Part shown: positions 25,099 to 33,389 of the stretch, one piece after another
How the letters are laid out: the number at the start of each line of letters is the position of its first letter
How positions within the stretch are numbered: position 1 is the first letter of the stretch
From: Solirubrobacter sp963792915
GTDB taxonomy: Bacteria; Actinomycetota; Thermoleophilia; Solirubrobacterales; Solirubrobacteraceae
Reading direction: 5' to 3'
Assembly: GCA_963792915.1 (NCBI GenBank)
Contig: CAWBYD010000003.1
Coordinates: 744,001 to 808,000 of the forward strand
DNA: 64,000 nucleotides
The notes under the pieces: model-generated
Databases searched by the model: none
What the model saw: the letters and a program-made list of their open reading frames with translations, nothing else
What the model was told of the DNA's origin: nothing
Made by a program: the position numbers and the translations under genes

Positions 25099-25947
25099 CT
25101 ACTTCGAGTAGTCGTAGAAGCCGCGCCCGGACTTGCGCCCGAGCAGGCCGGCTTCAACCATCCGGTTGAGCAGTGCGGGAGCGACCGACGCCGGGTCGCG
25201 GAACTCGTCATACAACGATTCGGAGACGGCGAGCAGCGTGTCGAGTCCGATCAGGTCCGAGAGTCGCAGCGGCCCCATCGGATGTGCGCAGCCCAGCACC
25301 ATTCCCTGGTCGATGTCCTCCTTGGACGCGAAACCCGATTCGTACATGCGCACCGCCGACAGGAGGTACGGAATCAGCAGCGCGTTGACCACGAAGCCGG
25401 CGCGATCCTGCGAGTCGATGCACCGCTTGCCCAGCGTGTCCTCCGCGAATCTCCGCGCGGTCTCGACCGTGTCGGGCTCGGTCATGATCGACGTCACGAC
25501 CTCGACCAGCGGCAGCACGGGCACCGGGTTGAAGAAGTGCAGCCCGAGCACCCGGCCGGGATGCCGCGTCTCGGCGCCGAGTTTCATGATCGGGACCGAC
25601 GACGTGTTGGAGGCGAGGAACGCCGCATCGGGGAGCAGATCGTCGAGCGCGCGGAAGACGTCGCGCTTGAGGCGCTCGTCCTCGATCACCGCCTCGATCG
25701 CCGCGTCGACACCCTCGATGTCCTCGAGCGTCGCGGTGACCGCGACGTGATCAAGCGCTGTCGCCTTCTCCTCCTCGGACAGCTTCCCGGCTCGCACGCC
25801 GCGCGCCAGCGAGCGGTCGATCGAAGAACGCGCGCGCTCCGCCCGCTCGCCGTCGGCCTCGACCACCGTGACGTCCACGCCCGAGCGTGCACAGACCTCC
25901 GCGATCCCCGAGCCCATGAGCCCGCCACCGATCACACCGACTCGCAT
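25099..25947 (-). CDS. hbd: 3-hydroxybutyryl-CoA dehydrogenase
   Basis: A 282-residue 3-hydroxyacyl-CoA dehydrogenase. The NAD Rossmann site is VGVIGGGLMGSGIAEVCA at residues ~3-20, a serine/asparagine segment SNTSSVPIMKLG follows, and the catalytic His is in GLHFFNPVPVLPLVEVV. The C-terminal dimer domain contains DRAGFVVNALLIPYLLSAVRM, DQGMVLGCAHPMGPLRLSDLIG and ends GRKSGRGFYDYSK. It oxidises (S)-3-hydroxybutyryl-CoA to acetoacetyl-CoA or the reverse, in fatty-acid or butanoate metabolism. It follows a small orphan on the minus strand. Confidence 0.95.
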   Translation of the reverse strand: MRVGVIGGGLMGSGIAEVCARSGVDVTVVEADGERAERARSSIDRSLARGVRAGKLSEEEKATALDHVAVTATLEDIEGVDAAIEAVIEDERLKRDVFRALDDLLPDAAFLASNTSSVPIMKLGAETRHPGRVLGLHFFNPVPVLPLVEVVTSIMTEPDTVETARRFAEDTLGKRCIDSQDRAGFVVNALLIPYLLSAVRMYESGFASKEDIDQGMVLGCAHPMGPLRLSDLIGLDTLLAVSESLYDEFRDPASVAPALLNRMVEAGLLGRKSGRGFYDYSK

Positions 25948-25990
25948 GGGCGCAGAACCTAGCGTGTCGGGCGCGGCGGCACCCTCGGGA

Positions 25991-26188
25991 TCAGGCCGGG
26001 GGGTGTTCTCGCACGGGGATCACGCAGACGCAGTTGCGCAGCTTGGCCGACCCTGGCAGGACCATTCGGCCGGCGCCGCGTTCGGCGGCGGCCCGGCGAG
26101 CCACGTCGGCCGCGTTCTTGCGGTCATCGAGATGCTGCGCCACCGGAGTCTCCTCTCCGTGCGCATCGATGTAGACGACGTCGTACAT
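25991..26188 (-). CDS. Small hypothetical protein (65 aa)
   Basis: A 65-residue protein starting MYDVVYIDAHGEETPVAQHL, then an Arg/Ala helix (ADVARRAAAERGAG) and RMVLPGSAKLRNCVCVIPV. The frame is open much further upstream but would run through the promoter and RNase P RNA region, so the first good methionine outside that region was chosen; AGAGG lies directly before it. An alternative start is ATG 26239. It precedes hbd by 43 bases. Unknown function; the two close cysteines (NCVC) might bind metal. Confidence 0.55.
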   Translation of the reverse strand: MYDVVYIDAHGEETPVAQHLDDRKNAADVARRAAAERGAGRMVLPGSAKLRNCVCVIPVREHPPA

Positions 26189-26265
26189 CCTCTGAGTGTC
26201 TTCGGCCGGCCGGACAACACCCGGCGGTCTGGTCACCATGTTTTTACGTACGGCTACCGTGTCGG

Positions 26266-26583
26266 ATGCGGATCGAGCAACCGCGGAGAGCACGCTCTTC
26301 GAGGAAAGTCCGGACATCACAGGGCAGGGTGGTCGGTAACGCCGACCCGGGGAAACTCGCGGGACAGTGCCACAGAAAACACACCGCCCACGGCCGCTCC
26401 GGCGGCCAGGCAAGGTTGAAAAGGTGCGGTAAGAGCGCACCGGCGCCGCGGTGACGCGGCGGCCAGGTAAACCCCACCCGATGCAAGACCAAGCCGGACC
26501 GTTTGCAGGCTGCCCGCCGAGGTCCAGGTCGGTCGCTCAGATGGATGGTTGCTCAAGACAGAATCCGGCTTACAGGTCCGCTA
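26266..26583 (+). ncRNA. rnpB: RNase P RNA, bacterial class A
   Basis: Conserved blocks appear in order: GAGGAAAGTCCGGAC at 26301-26315, the GGTAACGCCGACCCGGGG segment, CACAGAAAACA, a GGTAAGAGCGCACC segment, GGTAAACCCCACCCGATGC, and GACAGAATCCGGCTTACAG near the end. GCGGATC (26268-26274) pairs with GGTCCGC (26575-26581) as helix P1. This RNA is the catalytic part of RNase P, which matures tRNA 5' ends. Ends are approximate to a few bases. A strong terminator follows directly. Confidence 0.96.
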
Positions 26584-26586
26584 CGG

Positions 26587-26614
26587 AAAGGGCTCCCGCG
26601 AGGGAGCCCTTTCT
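26587..26614 (+). terminator. Rho-independent terminator of rnpB
   Basis: AAAGGGCTCCCGCGAGGGAGCCCTTTCT: a perfect AAAGGGCTCC/GGAGCCCTTT stem with a short loop and T-rich end, three bases after the RNase P RNA P1 helix. Confidence 0.92.
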
Positions 26615-26764
26615 ACGTCAGACCGATGGCCGCGGCCGTCAACGCGTGCTCGCGCCATAACTCGCCCTTACGGAGTGTTCATGTACGGACACGTACGTTG
26701 GCCTGTCACGCGGTTCTCACAGGCGCGCTTTGACTCTCCGCGGCGGCCGGGCGATCGTTCTCAT

Positions 26765-27988
26765 ATGGCCACCGAGACCCCCACCGGGCAGCAGACGGTC
26801 GGCTGCCTGTATGACGGCTCCGCCGAGCCGTTGACGCTCTCCGACGAAGAGTTTGCCGCGGCTCTGGCGGCGAGCGAGGAGCACGAGGAAGCTCCGCGGC
26901 GTTTCGCTGCCGCGGCGCCCTTCAAGGTGATCACGAAGATCCGCAGTCAGAACTTCTCGCCGACGGCCCAAAGGCCGATGCGGGCGCCGTTCGGGATCAC
27001 CCTTCACCACACCGGCGGCCACTTCGCGGGCGATCTCGCGACACTGACGAAGCCGGCGAGCAACCCGAGTCTCTCGGTCTCGGCCAACGACTACATCACC
27101 AAGAAGGGCGAGATCTACGAGCTCTGCGAGTTCCCCAAGCGTGCGTGGCACGCCGGCGTGACGAGCTGGCGGACCGGCGCAGGCGAGCCGATCACGGACG
27201 GCAACTCGCACTTCTGGGGTATCGAAATCGAGAACCTGGGCAACGGGAAGGACCCGTACCCGCAGGTTCAGATCGACGCGATCGTCTGGCGCTGTCGTGA
27301 GCGCGCGAAGGCGCTGAAGATCACCGACCAGAAGATGTTCACGCGCCATCGGGACATCGCCGCACCGCCGGGCCGCAAGACCGACACGTCCGACAACTTC
27401 CCGTGGGCCGAGGTGCGCAGGCGTGTGTTCGCGGCCGATCCGCCGCCGCCGCAGCCTGACCCGGCGGCTCCGATCGGGCCGGACACGACACTGATGTCTG
27501 CCCCGCGCGGCACGGTCGAGAAGGTCGCCGCGGCGCTACTCGCGCGCCCCAACGGTGAGTACACCGAGGCCGACGTCCGCACGATCGCGGGCTACTACTT
27601 CGCCACCGCCGGCGCCGTCGGGCTGGACCCGCTGCTGCTGTGCGCGCAGATGGCGCTCGAAACCGCGTTCCTCAGCTCGGCCTGGGCCGCACGCCCGCAC
27701 TGCAATCCGGCGGGCATCGGCGTCACGGGCGCGAGGGACGTGGGACTCAGCTTCGCCACCTGGAAGACGTCACACCGCGCGCACGCGGGTCGCATCCTCG
27801 CCTACGCCCTGCCCAAGGGCACGGGGACACCGGCACAGCAGGCGCTGATCGAGGAGGCGCTCAGCTGGCGGCCGCTACCGGACGCCCGCCGCGGGAAGGC
27901 GAAGACGCTCGCCGGCCTCGCCGGAATCTGGGCTGCCGATCCGAAGTACGCGACCTCGATCTCCGCGGTCGCCAACAAGATGCGTTGA
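26765..27988 (+). CDS. N-acetylmuramoyl-L-alanine amidase with C-terminal glucosaminidase-like domain
   Basis: A 407-residue two-domain peptidoglycan hydrolase. Residues ~65-220 are an Amidase_2/PGRP domain with zinc histidines in ITLHHTGGH and FTRHRDIAAPPGRKTD, plus FWGIEIENLGNG. A Pro-rich linker (ADPPPPQPDPAAP) leads to residues ~245-400, a glucosaminidase/lysozyme-like domain with LLLCAQMALETAFLSSAWAA and GIGVTGARDVGLSF. No signal peptide is present, unusual for a housekeeping hydrolase and more like an endolysin. ATG 26765 was chosen because earlier in-frame starts fall inside or next to rnpB. A LexA-like half-conserved site begins right after its stop. Confidence 0.85.
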   Translation: MATETPTGQQTVGCLYDGSAEPLTLSDEEFAAALAASEEHEEAPRRFAAAAPFKVITKIRSQNFSPTAQRPMRAPFGITLHHTGGHFAGDLATLTKPASNPSLSVSANDYITKKGEIYELCEFPKRAWHAGVTSWRTGAGEPITDGNSHFWGIEIENLGNGKDPYPQVQIDAIVWRCRERAKALKITDQKMFTRHRDIAAPPGRKTDTSDNFPWAEVRRRVFAADPPPPQPDPAAPIGPDTTLMSAPRGTVEKVAAALLARPNGEYTEADVRTIAGYYFATAGAVGLDPLLLCAQMALETAFLSSAWAARPHCNPAGIGVTGARDVGLSFATWKTSHRAHAGRILAYALPKGTGTPAQQALIEEALSWRPLPDARRGKAKTLAGLAGIWAADPKYATSISAVANKMR

Positions 27989-28000
27989 GAACACAGGTTC
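27989..28000 (+). promoter_or_regulatory. Weak second LexA-like site before imuB
   Basis: GAACACAGGTTC keeps both GAAC and GTTC half-sites with an altered centre. It lies 23 bases before the canonical box at 28023. It may be a low-affinity site or chance. Confidence 0.4.
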
Positions 28001-28022
28001 GCGTATCCGTCCGCCGGATATG

Positions 28023-28036
28023 CGAACATGCGTTCG
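28023..28036 (+). promoter_or_regulatory. LexA box directly abutting the imuB start codon
   Basis: CGAACATGCGTTCG is a full LexA consensus whose last base is directly followed by ATG 28037. With no room for a ribosome site between, this suggests a leaderless SOS transcript or a start further in. Confidence 0.93.
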
Positions 28037-29553
28037 ATGATCGTCTGCGTCCTCCTGCCCCGCTTCGAGCTGTCGGTCGCCGCCGGGGGGCGGGAGGCGC
28101 TGGCCGCAGGCCCGCTCGCGCTCGCTCCCGAACTCGGGCGTGAGCAGCTGATCGGCCACGTCTCCGCGGCCGCCGAGTCGTTCGGCGTGCGCGCGGGGCT
28201 GCGCCTCGGTGAGGCACTCGCGCGCTGTCCGACGCTGCGGCTCGTTGCACCGGATCCGGCCGGCGTCGCAGACGCGTGGGAGCGCATGGTCTCGGCGCTG
28301 GAGGGCATCGGCGCCGCGGTCGAGTCCGACGCGCCAGGCGCCGCCTGGTTCGAATCACGCGGGCTGCTGCGGTTGCACGGCGGTGACATTCACGGCGTGC
28401 TGGCCGCCGCCAGGTCCGCGCTTGCCGCCGCGGGCGGCACACAACCGACTTCGGGCGAGAACTTGTCGCGCGGAGCGGGCACCGCTTCGGCGCTCGCGAG
28501 CAGGTCCGGCACCCGTCCCGTGCCACCAGCCGTTTCGCCGCGCACGTCCGGCCCAGGCCGCCCGCCGGCTGTCTCGCCGCGCACGTCCGGCCCCGGCCGC
28601 CCGCCGGCTGTCTCGCCGCGGGCGTCCGGCCTCGCGCCGCCGGCTGCTCGCCGCGCACGTCCGGCCTCGCGCCGCCGGCTGCCGAGCCGCGGGCGTCCGG
28701 CCTCGCGCCGCCGGCTGCCGAGCCGCGCACGTCCGGCCCCGCCCGCCGGGGCACCTGGGCGCGGATGGGGGTGGCACCCTCGCGCTTCGCGGCGCTCGCC
28801 GCTGCCCACCGGGCCCGCCCGCGCCGGCCGGAAGTGGCGCCGGAGGGCAGCGGGCGCCTGGCCGCCTACCTTGCGCCGCTGCCGGTCAGCCTCCTGTCCA
28901 TCCGGCCCGAGGTCGCGGCGCTGCCAGAGGCGCTGGAACGCTTCGGCATCGGCACGCTGGGCGAGTTGGCGGCGCTGCCGCGCGCGGCGCTGGCGGACCG
29001 CTTCGGGAAAGCCGGAGTGCTCGCACGCGACCTCGCCCGCGGGCGCGACACACCGCTGCGCCCCCGGCCCGCGACAGAGCGCCTGCAGGAAGTCTTGGAA
29101 CTCCCCGAGTCGGCGTCCGGCCCCCAGCTCGAGCAGGCACTCGGCCTGCTGATCGATCGCGTGCTCGCGCGCCAGGAACGGCGCGGGCGGACGCTGCGTG
29201 CCGTCGTACTCTCCGCCGTGCTCGTCGGCGGCGGCACCTGGCGGACGCAACTGGCCTTCCGCGAAGCACTGTCAGACCCTCGCCGCATGCGGCTCGCCCT
29301 GGTCGGCCGGCTCTCCGATCTGCCAGCACCCGCAGACGCGCTCCGCCTACGCGTGGAAGCCTTCGGCCCGCCGTCAGGCGACCAGCGCTCGCTGCTCGCC
29401 GAACCGGGAGTGATCCGCCTCGCCCGGCTGCGTGAGGCGGTGCGTCAGGCCCGCGCCGTCGCCGGTCCGGACGCCGCCCTGCGCATCCTCACCGTCGATC
29501 CCGACTCGCGCGTCCCCGAGCGCCGTCTCGCACTCGCGCCGTGGGAGCCATGA
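28037..29553 (+). pseudogene. imuB: ImuB-like Y-family polymerase homologue, frameshifted within tandem repeats
   Basis: ImuB is the inactive Y-family partner that links the DnaE2 mutasome to the beta clamp. The N-terminal part (IVCVLLPRFELSVA, ESFGVRAGLRLGEALARCP, AAWFESRGLLRLHGG) lacks the catalytic Asp/Glu residues of true Y polymerases, as ImuB does. After ~165 codons come Pro/Ser/Arg repeats where one base is missing at about 28646. The frame then changes and continues as MGVAPSRFAALAAAH, FGIGTLGELAALPR and RRTLRAVVLSAVL, ending RRLALAPWEP at 29553. ATG 28028 lies inside the LexA box, so 28037 is preferred. Apart from the missing base the gene looks intact; no imuA-like gene is nearby. 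Confidence 0.85.
28532..28750 (+). repeat. Degenerate 35-39-bp tandem repeats inside imuB
   Basis: Six units begin at 28532, 28571, 28610, 28646, 28681 and 28717, with lengths 39, 39, 36, 35, 36 and ~34. Each carries CGCACGTCCGGCC or CGGGCGTCCGGCC and GCCGCCGGCT or similar. The 35-bp fourth unit has lost one base relative to the others and causes the frameshift. The encoded peptide SPRTSG-GRPPAV continues across the break as SPRTSG-LAPPAAE in the new frame. Confidence 0.9.
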
Positions 29554-29693
29554 GCCGCGTCTCGCACTCGCGCCGTGGGAGCCATGAGCCGCCGCCTCGC
29601 ACTCGCGCCGTGGGAGCCATGAGCCGCCGCCTCGCACTCGCGCCGTCGGAGCCATGAGCCATCGCCTCGCCCACCCGCCGCCAGGAGCACCAT
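29518..29693 (+). repeat. Tandem duplication of the imuB 3' end
   Basis: The last 34 bases of imuB, covering the codons for RRLALAPWEP and the stop, recur three more times after the stop. Units are 29518-29551, 29552-29585, 29586-29620 and 29621-29655, with lengths 34, 34, 35 and 35. A degenerate fifth copy runs into the DUF6504 start. Core sequence: CTCGCACTCGCGCCGTGGGA. Confidence 0.9.
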
Positions 29694-30123
29694 GACCGCT
29701 GAGCGCGGATTTCCCCCGAGCCGGCCACCGGCCGGTCCGCCGCCCGCACGCGGAGGCCCTCGCCGCGTGCCCGTTCCGGCCCCACACCCCGGCCCGCCGC
29801 CCGCGCCAGAGGGTCCCCGCCGCGTGTCGCCGCCGCGGACAGCCCACAACGCTCCCGCCCTCGGCGGCCCAACACCCAACTCGCGCGGGCCTCGCCGCCT
29901 CGCCCCTCCACGCCCCGTGCGAGTCGAGGCCACCGCCGGCGGCCGTCCGGAGACCGTCGGTACGAAGCCGGTCGAAGCCGTCCGCGAGTCATGGCTGATC
30001 GAGGACCGCTGGTGGACGGACGCGCCGCTGCGGCGTCGCTACTGGGAGGTCGTCACCGCCGACGGGCGGGACCTCGTCGTCTTCCGCGACCTGGAGGAGG
30101 GGCTGTGGTACGCACAGCGCTAG
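29692..30123 (+). CDS. DUF6504-like protein of the ImuB/DnaE2 neighbourhood
   Basis: A 143-residue protein. Residues ~1-75 are Pro/Arg/Gly-rich and disordered. Residues ~76-143 form the conserved part: VRVEATAGGRPETV, then VRESWLIEDRWWTDAPLRRR, YWEVVTADGRDLVVFRDL and WYAQR. This resembles the small domain that accompanies imuB and dnaE2 in many actinobacteria (DUF6504). AGGAG precedes the ATG. Its mechanism is unknown; the position after imuB suggests it works with, or is induced with, the mutasome. The Pro-rich N terminus is longer than the domain needs. Confidence 0.75.
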   Translation: MTAERGFPPSRPPAGPPPARGGPRRVPVPAPHPGPPPAPEGPRRVSPPRTAHNAPALGGPTPNSRGPRRLAPPRPVRVEATAGGRPETVGTKPVEAVRESWLIEDRWWTDAPLRRRYWEVVTADGRDLVVFRDLEEGLWYAQR

Positions 30124-30230
30124 CGTGGCTTCTGGCAGGCGGCGCGTCGACACGCCCAGCCACCGCCTGGCTGCACCTCGTGGCTCGATGCCGAGCCATG
30201 ATCCACGGGACCAAGTGCGGGAGCCGGCCG

Positions 30231-30920
30231 CTACCGCCGCTCGTTGCCGCGCCGGAAATTCCCGGTCACGCGCGCCAACTCGAGTTGCACACGCTCGGGC
30301 GGCGCATCGCGCACGCGCTCCAGCAGCTTGCGGGCGCCGCGGCCCGCCAGCCGCGTCACCACTCGCCCGCGCCACGAAACGAGCACGAGCCCCTCCTGCG
30401 TCTCACGGTAAGTGAACTGCGCCGCGCGCCCGCGCCGGTACACCACGTGCGGGCGCCCGAACGCAAGCCGCTCGCCGGTCCGCTGCATCCCGAGCTTCTC
30501 GAGCACGTGCAGCGAGGCGAGGTTCGCCGGCTCGGCGAGCGCCACCACCTCCTCGATGCCGAGCACGCCGAACGCGGTCTCGACCCAGGTGCCGGCCGCC
30601 TCGGTCGCGTACCCATGCCCCCACCACGGCAGTCCGAGCGTGTAGCCCAGTTCCACCTCGCCGGCCGGCGTCCGATACAGGCCGGCGTCGCCGATCAGCT
30701 CACCGGTCGCCCGCTCGATCACGGCCCAGAAGGAGAAGCCGTGCGTGCGCTGGTGGACGTCGTAGTCATAGAGCAGCCGCTCGGTGACGCCGATGTGCTC
30801 CATCGGCCCCGTGGCGACGTAGCGCATCACCTGAGGGTCCGAGTAGACGCGATGCGCGCGCGGGGCGTCACCGGCCGTGAACGGCCGCAGGATCAGGCGC
30901 GCGGTCTCGAGGCGGTCCAC
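30231..30920 (-). CDS. GNAT acetyltransferase (RimJ/RimL-like) with a C-terminal extension
   Basis: A 229-residue protein. Residues ~1-165 are a GNAT domain (LETARLILRPFTAGDAPRAH, VELGYTLGLPWWGHGYATEA with the acetyl-CoA loop, and ANLASLHVLEKLGMQRTGER). After the normal end come ~65 extra residues with FTYRETQEGLVLVSWRGRVV and ARVTGNFRRGNERR. This looks like a separate small domain, so the gene may be a fusion. Acetylation of an amine on a protein or small molecule is likely; the target is unknown. It is convergent with DUF6504. Confidence 0.87.
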   Translation of the reverse strand: MDRLETARLILRPFTAGDAPRAHRVYSDPQVMRYVATGPMEHIGVTERLLYDYDVHQRTHGFSFWAVIERATGELIGDAGLYRTPAGEVELGYTLGLPWWGHGYATEAAGTWVETAFGVLGIEEVVALAEPANLASLHVLEKLGMQRTGERLAFGRPHVVYRRGRAAQFTYRETQEGLVLVSWRGRVVTRLAGRGARKLLERVRDAPPERVQLELARVTGNFRRGNERR

Positions 30921-30935
30921 CGGTCAGGTTGTACC

Positions 30936-32123
30936 TCAGCCGCTGTCCCGGGGCAGTTGGCCGGGAGCGACGACGACACGGTCGACCGTCACGGCCGCGC
31001 CGGCGCCCAGCACAGAGATGCGCACGGCACGCGCGTCGCGGGCGATGCGGCGCGAGATCGTCACCCACATGAAGCCGTCGCGCCCGTCGTCGAGCGGGTT
31101 GGACACGATGCGGCCCGGGTCGGACCCTCCGACCTCGGTGATCGCGATCATCCCGGCGGCCGCGGGAGCGCCGTCGGGCACGCGCACGCGGACGCCGGCG
31201 GTGATCCAGCCGGCTGGCACCCGCTCGAGCGTGCGCGAGATGCTTCCGCGCACCAGCAGCGCCGCGCCGTTGCCCTCGTGATGCGCGTGGTCGGTCGTCA
31301 CATCGACGGCGCGCCACCCTGGTGCGGTCCCGGAGGCGAAGTCACCCGCGACCAGGCTCGCGACCGGCTGCGACAGCGAAGACGGCCGCTGCAGCGCGGT
31401 CGGTCCGTCGAGCAGATCGCGCAGCACGGCCCCCGCCCACACCCGCGAGCCCGCGGCGTTCGGGTGGATGCCGTCGCCGAGCAGCAACGCTCCGACGCCG
31501 TCCGGCGCTGCGTCGTGGAACGCCTGCCACACGTTCACGAAGCCGTAGCCGCGTTCTTGGGCGACATCCTGCGTCACCGGCCGGCGCGCGTCCATCGACG
31601 GGTCCGCGGTTCGCGGGTTCTGCGCGATCAGGACGATCTCCGACTTCGGCGAGGCGAGCGACAGGCTCTCGGTGAGCGCGAGCAGGTCATCGCGCCAGTA
31701 CGGCTCCGCGGGCACCGTGTAGCCGTCGTTGTGGCCGTGGTTGACGTAGATCAGGTCCGGGTGGACCGCGACCAGCGCGGCCAGATGGGGTGCGAGATGC
31801 CAGCGGGTGCTGCGCCCGCCCCACGACGCGTTGTCGATGGTGAGCGTGTGGTCGCCGGTACCGCGGTGGCGCCAGACCTCCTGGAATCCCGAGAGGTTGA
31901 ACTGCCGGTAGCTGATCGTGAAGGCGGGAAAGCGCGCGGCGAGCAGGCGTCCGAAGCGGTCCGGCCACTCGCCGGGCTCGTTGCCCGTGGAGTCGCCGAT
32001 CACCAGGATCGTCCCGTCCGCCGCGTCGCCGGTGAGCTTGTCGATCAGCGCGAGCGAGGCGTTCGACGCGTCCGGTCCGCGCCGGCTGTGCACGATGAGC
32101 GTCCCGCCGGCGAGCAGCAGCAC
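30936..32123 (-). CDS. SGNH/GDSL-family hydrolase, membrane-anchored
   Basis: A 395-residue (or ~406) SGNH hydrolase. Block I is ILVIGDSTGN, an Asn/Gly segment NASWGGRSTR follows, HGHNDGYT holds the block III Asn, and block V Asp-x-x-His is GDGIHPNAAG. A C-terminal ~120-residue beta domain follows. The family removes acyl or acetyl groups from lipids or polysaccharides, probably outside the cell here. GTG 32123 starts in the middle of a hydrophobic segment. The frame is open to a CTG at 32156 preceded by GAGG, which would give a full signal anchor LRKWVVGICVFVLLLAGG, so the true start is probably that CTG. Confidence 0.85.
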   Translation of the reverse strand: MLLLAGGTLIVHSRRGPDASNASLALIDKLTGDAADGTILVIGDSTGNEPGEWPDRFGRLLAARFPAFTISYRQFNLSGFQEVWRHRGTGDHTLTIDNASWGGRSTRWHLAPHLAALVAVHPDLIYVNHGHNDGYTVPAEPYWRDDLLALTESLSLASPKSEIVLIAQNPRTADPSMDARRPVTQDVAQERGYGFVNVWQAFHDAAPDGVGALLLGDGIHPNAAGSRVWAGAVLRDLLDGPTALQRPSSLSQPVASLVAGDFASGTAPGWRAVDVTTDHAHHEGNGAALLVRGSISRTLERVPAGWITAGVRVRVPDGAPAAAGMIAITEVGGSDPGRIVSNPLDDGRDGFMWVTISRRIARDARAVRISVLGAGAAVTVDRVVVAPGQLPRDSG

Positions 32124-32181
32124 GAAGACGCAGATGCCGACGACCCATTTGCGCAGAGCGCCTCACACTACGCTGCCGCGG

Positions 32182-33387
32182 TTGCCCGGACTGTTACGAC
32201 AGCCGAACTTCCGGCTCTGGTTCTGCGCCCAGGCCGTCTCGGTGTTCGGGGACCGGATGGTCGCTGTCGCGTTGTCGTTCGCCGTGCTCGGGATCGGCGG
32301 CTCGGCCTCGGATGTCGGGCTCGTACTGGCGGCGCGGTCGCTCCCGCTCGTTGCGTCGCTGCTCGTCGGCGGGGTCGTCGCGGATCGTGTGTCACGGCGC
32401 GCGGTGATGGTCACCACCGATCTCGTGCGCCTGGGCAGCCAGGGCCTCGCTGCGGTGTTGCTCATCGCCGGCAGCGCGGACGTATGGTCGCTCGCGCTGC
32501 TCTCCGGCGTCAGCGGCGCCGCGACCGGCTTCTTCAACCCGGCGGCCACCGGCCTGCTGCCGGCGATCGTCGCGCCGGAGGACCTCCAGCCGGCCAACGG
32601 GCTGCGGGCGACGGCGATGAGCGCGGGCGAGATCCTCGGCCCTGCCCTCGCGGGGATCGTGGTCGCGACGGCCGGCGCGGGCTGGGCGCTCGCGATCGAC
32701 GCCGCCACCTTCGCCGCCAGCGCGGCTTTCCTCGTGCGCCTGACCATCCCGCGGCTCGAGCGTCGGGCGGCGACGTCGTTCGTCGCCGACCTGCGCGAGG
32801 GCTGGGGCGAGTTCATCAGCCGGACGTGGGTCTGGACCTTCGTCGCCGCGTCGGCGTTCGGCAACCTGATGTGGTGCTCGTGGAGCGCGCTCGGCCCGAT
32901 CGTCGCTCACCGTGACCTCGGCGGTGCAGCCGCGTGGGGAACGGTGCTGGCGGGCATGGGCGTCGGCGCGCTCGTGGGCGGCCTGCTCGCCGTGCGCGCG
33001 CGGCCGCGCCGCCCGCTCATGCGCGCAAGCCTCACGCTGGTACTCATCGCCTCTCCGCTCGCCCTCCTCGCCGCGGGCGCGCCGCTGGCTCTGCTCGTGG
33101 TCGGCGCCTTCCTCGCGGGCATCGCGATGATGGTCGGCAACTCGCTGTGGGAGTCGACGCTCCAGCGCCACGCCCCGCCCGAGGCACTTTCGCGCCTGAG
33201 CGCCTATGACTGGTTCGGCTCGCTCGCGCTGCAGCCGGTCGGGCTCGCGATGTGGGGCCCGATCGCCGGGGCGATCGGGCTCAGCCCGGCGCTCTGGCTG
33301 TCGTCCTCGCTGATCACGGTGAGCACGCTCGCGGTGCTCGCCGTGCCCGCGGTCCGTGACGTCACGGACGAACCCGTCCGGGCCTGA
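32182..33387 (+). CDS. MFS transporter, EntS-like (MFS_3)
   Basis: A ~401-residue, 12-helix MFS protein of the MFS_3/enterobactin-exporter group. It starts near PGLLRQPNFRLWFCAQAVSV and has DRVSRRAVMVTTDLVR in loop 2-3, GFFNPAATGLLPAIV and ATAMSAGEILGPALAG. TTG 32182 is chosen as the first usable start before LLRQPNFRLW; CTG 32173 is possible, and the long upstream open frame lies antisense to the GDSL gene. Export of a metabolite or drug is likely. It ends 15 bases before dnaE2 and the LexA box, so it probably is not SOS-controlled. Confidence 0.85.
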   Translation: MPGLLRQPNFRLWFCAQAVSVFGDRMVAVALSFAVLGIGGSASDVGLVLAARSLPLVASLLVGGVVADRVSRRAVMVTTDLVRLGSQGLAAVLLIAGSADVWSLALLSGVSGAATGFFNPAATGLLPAIVAPEDLQPANGLRATAMSAGEILGPALAGIVVATAGAGWALAIDAATFAASAAFLVRLTIPRLERRAATSFVADLREGWGEFISRTWVWTFVAASAFGNLMWCSWSALGPIVAHRDLGGAAAWGTVLAGMGVGALVGGLLAVRARPRRPLMRASLTLVLIASPLALLAAGAPLALLVVGAFLAGIAMMVGNSLWESTLQRHAPPEALSRLSAYDWFGSLALQPVGLAMWGPIAGAIGLSPALWLSSSLITVSTLAVLAVPAVRDVTDEPVRA

Positions 33388-33389
33388 TG

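Noticed and set aside
26244..26492. Short minus-strand frames across the RNase P RNA
   Set aside because: The region is filled by the structured rnpB RNA; these frames have no start context and no similarity.
31918..32181. N-terminal extension of the EntS-like MFS gene
   Set aside because: The extra ~88 codons are antisense to the GDSL hydrolase start region and lack membrane or domain features.
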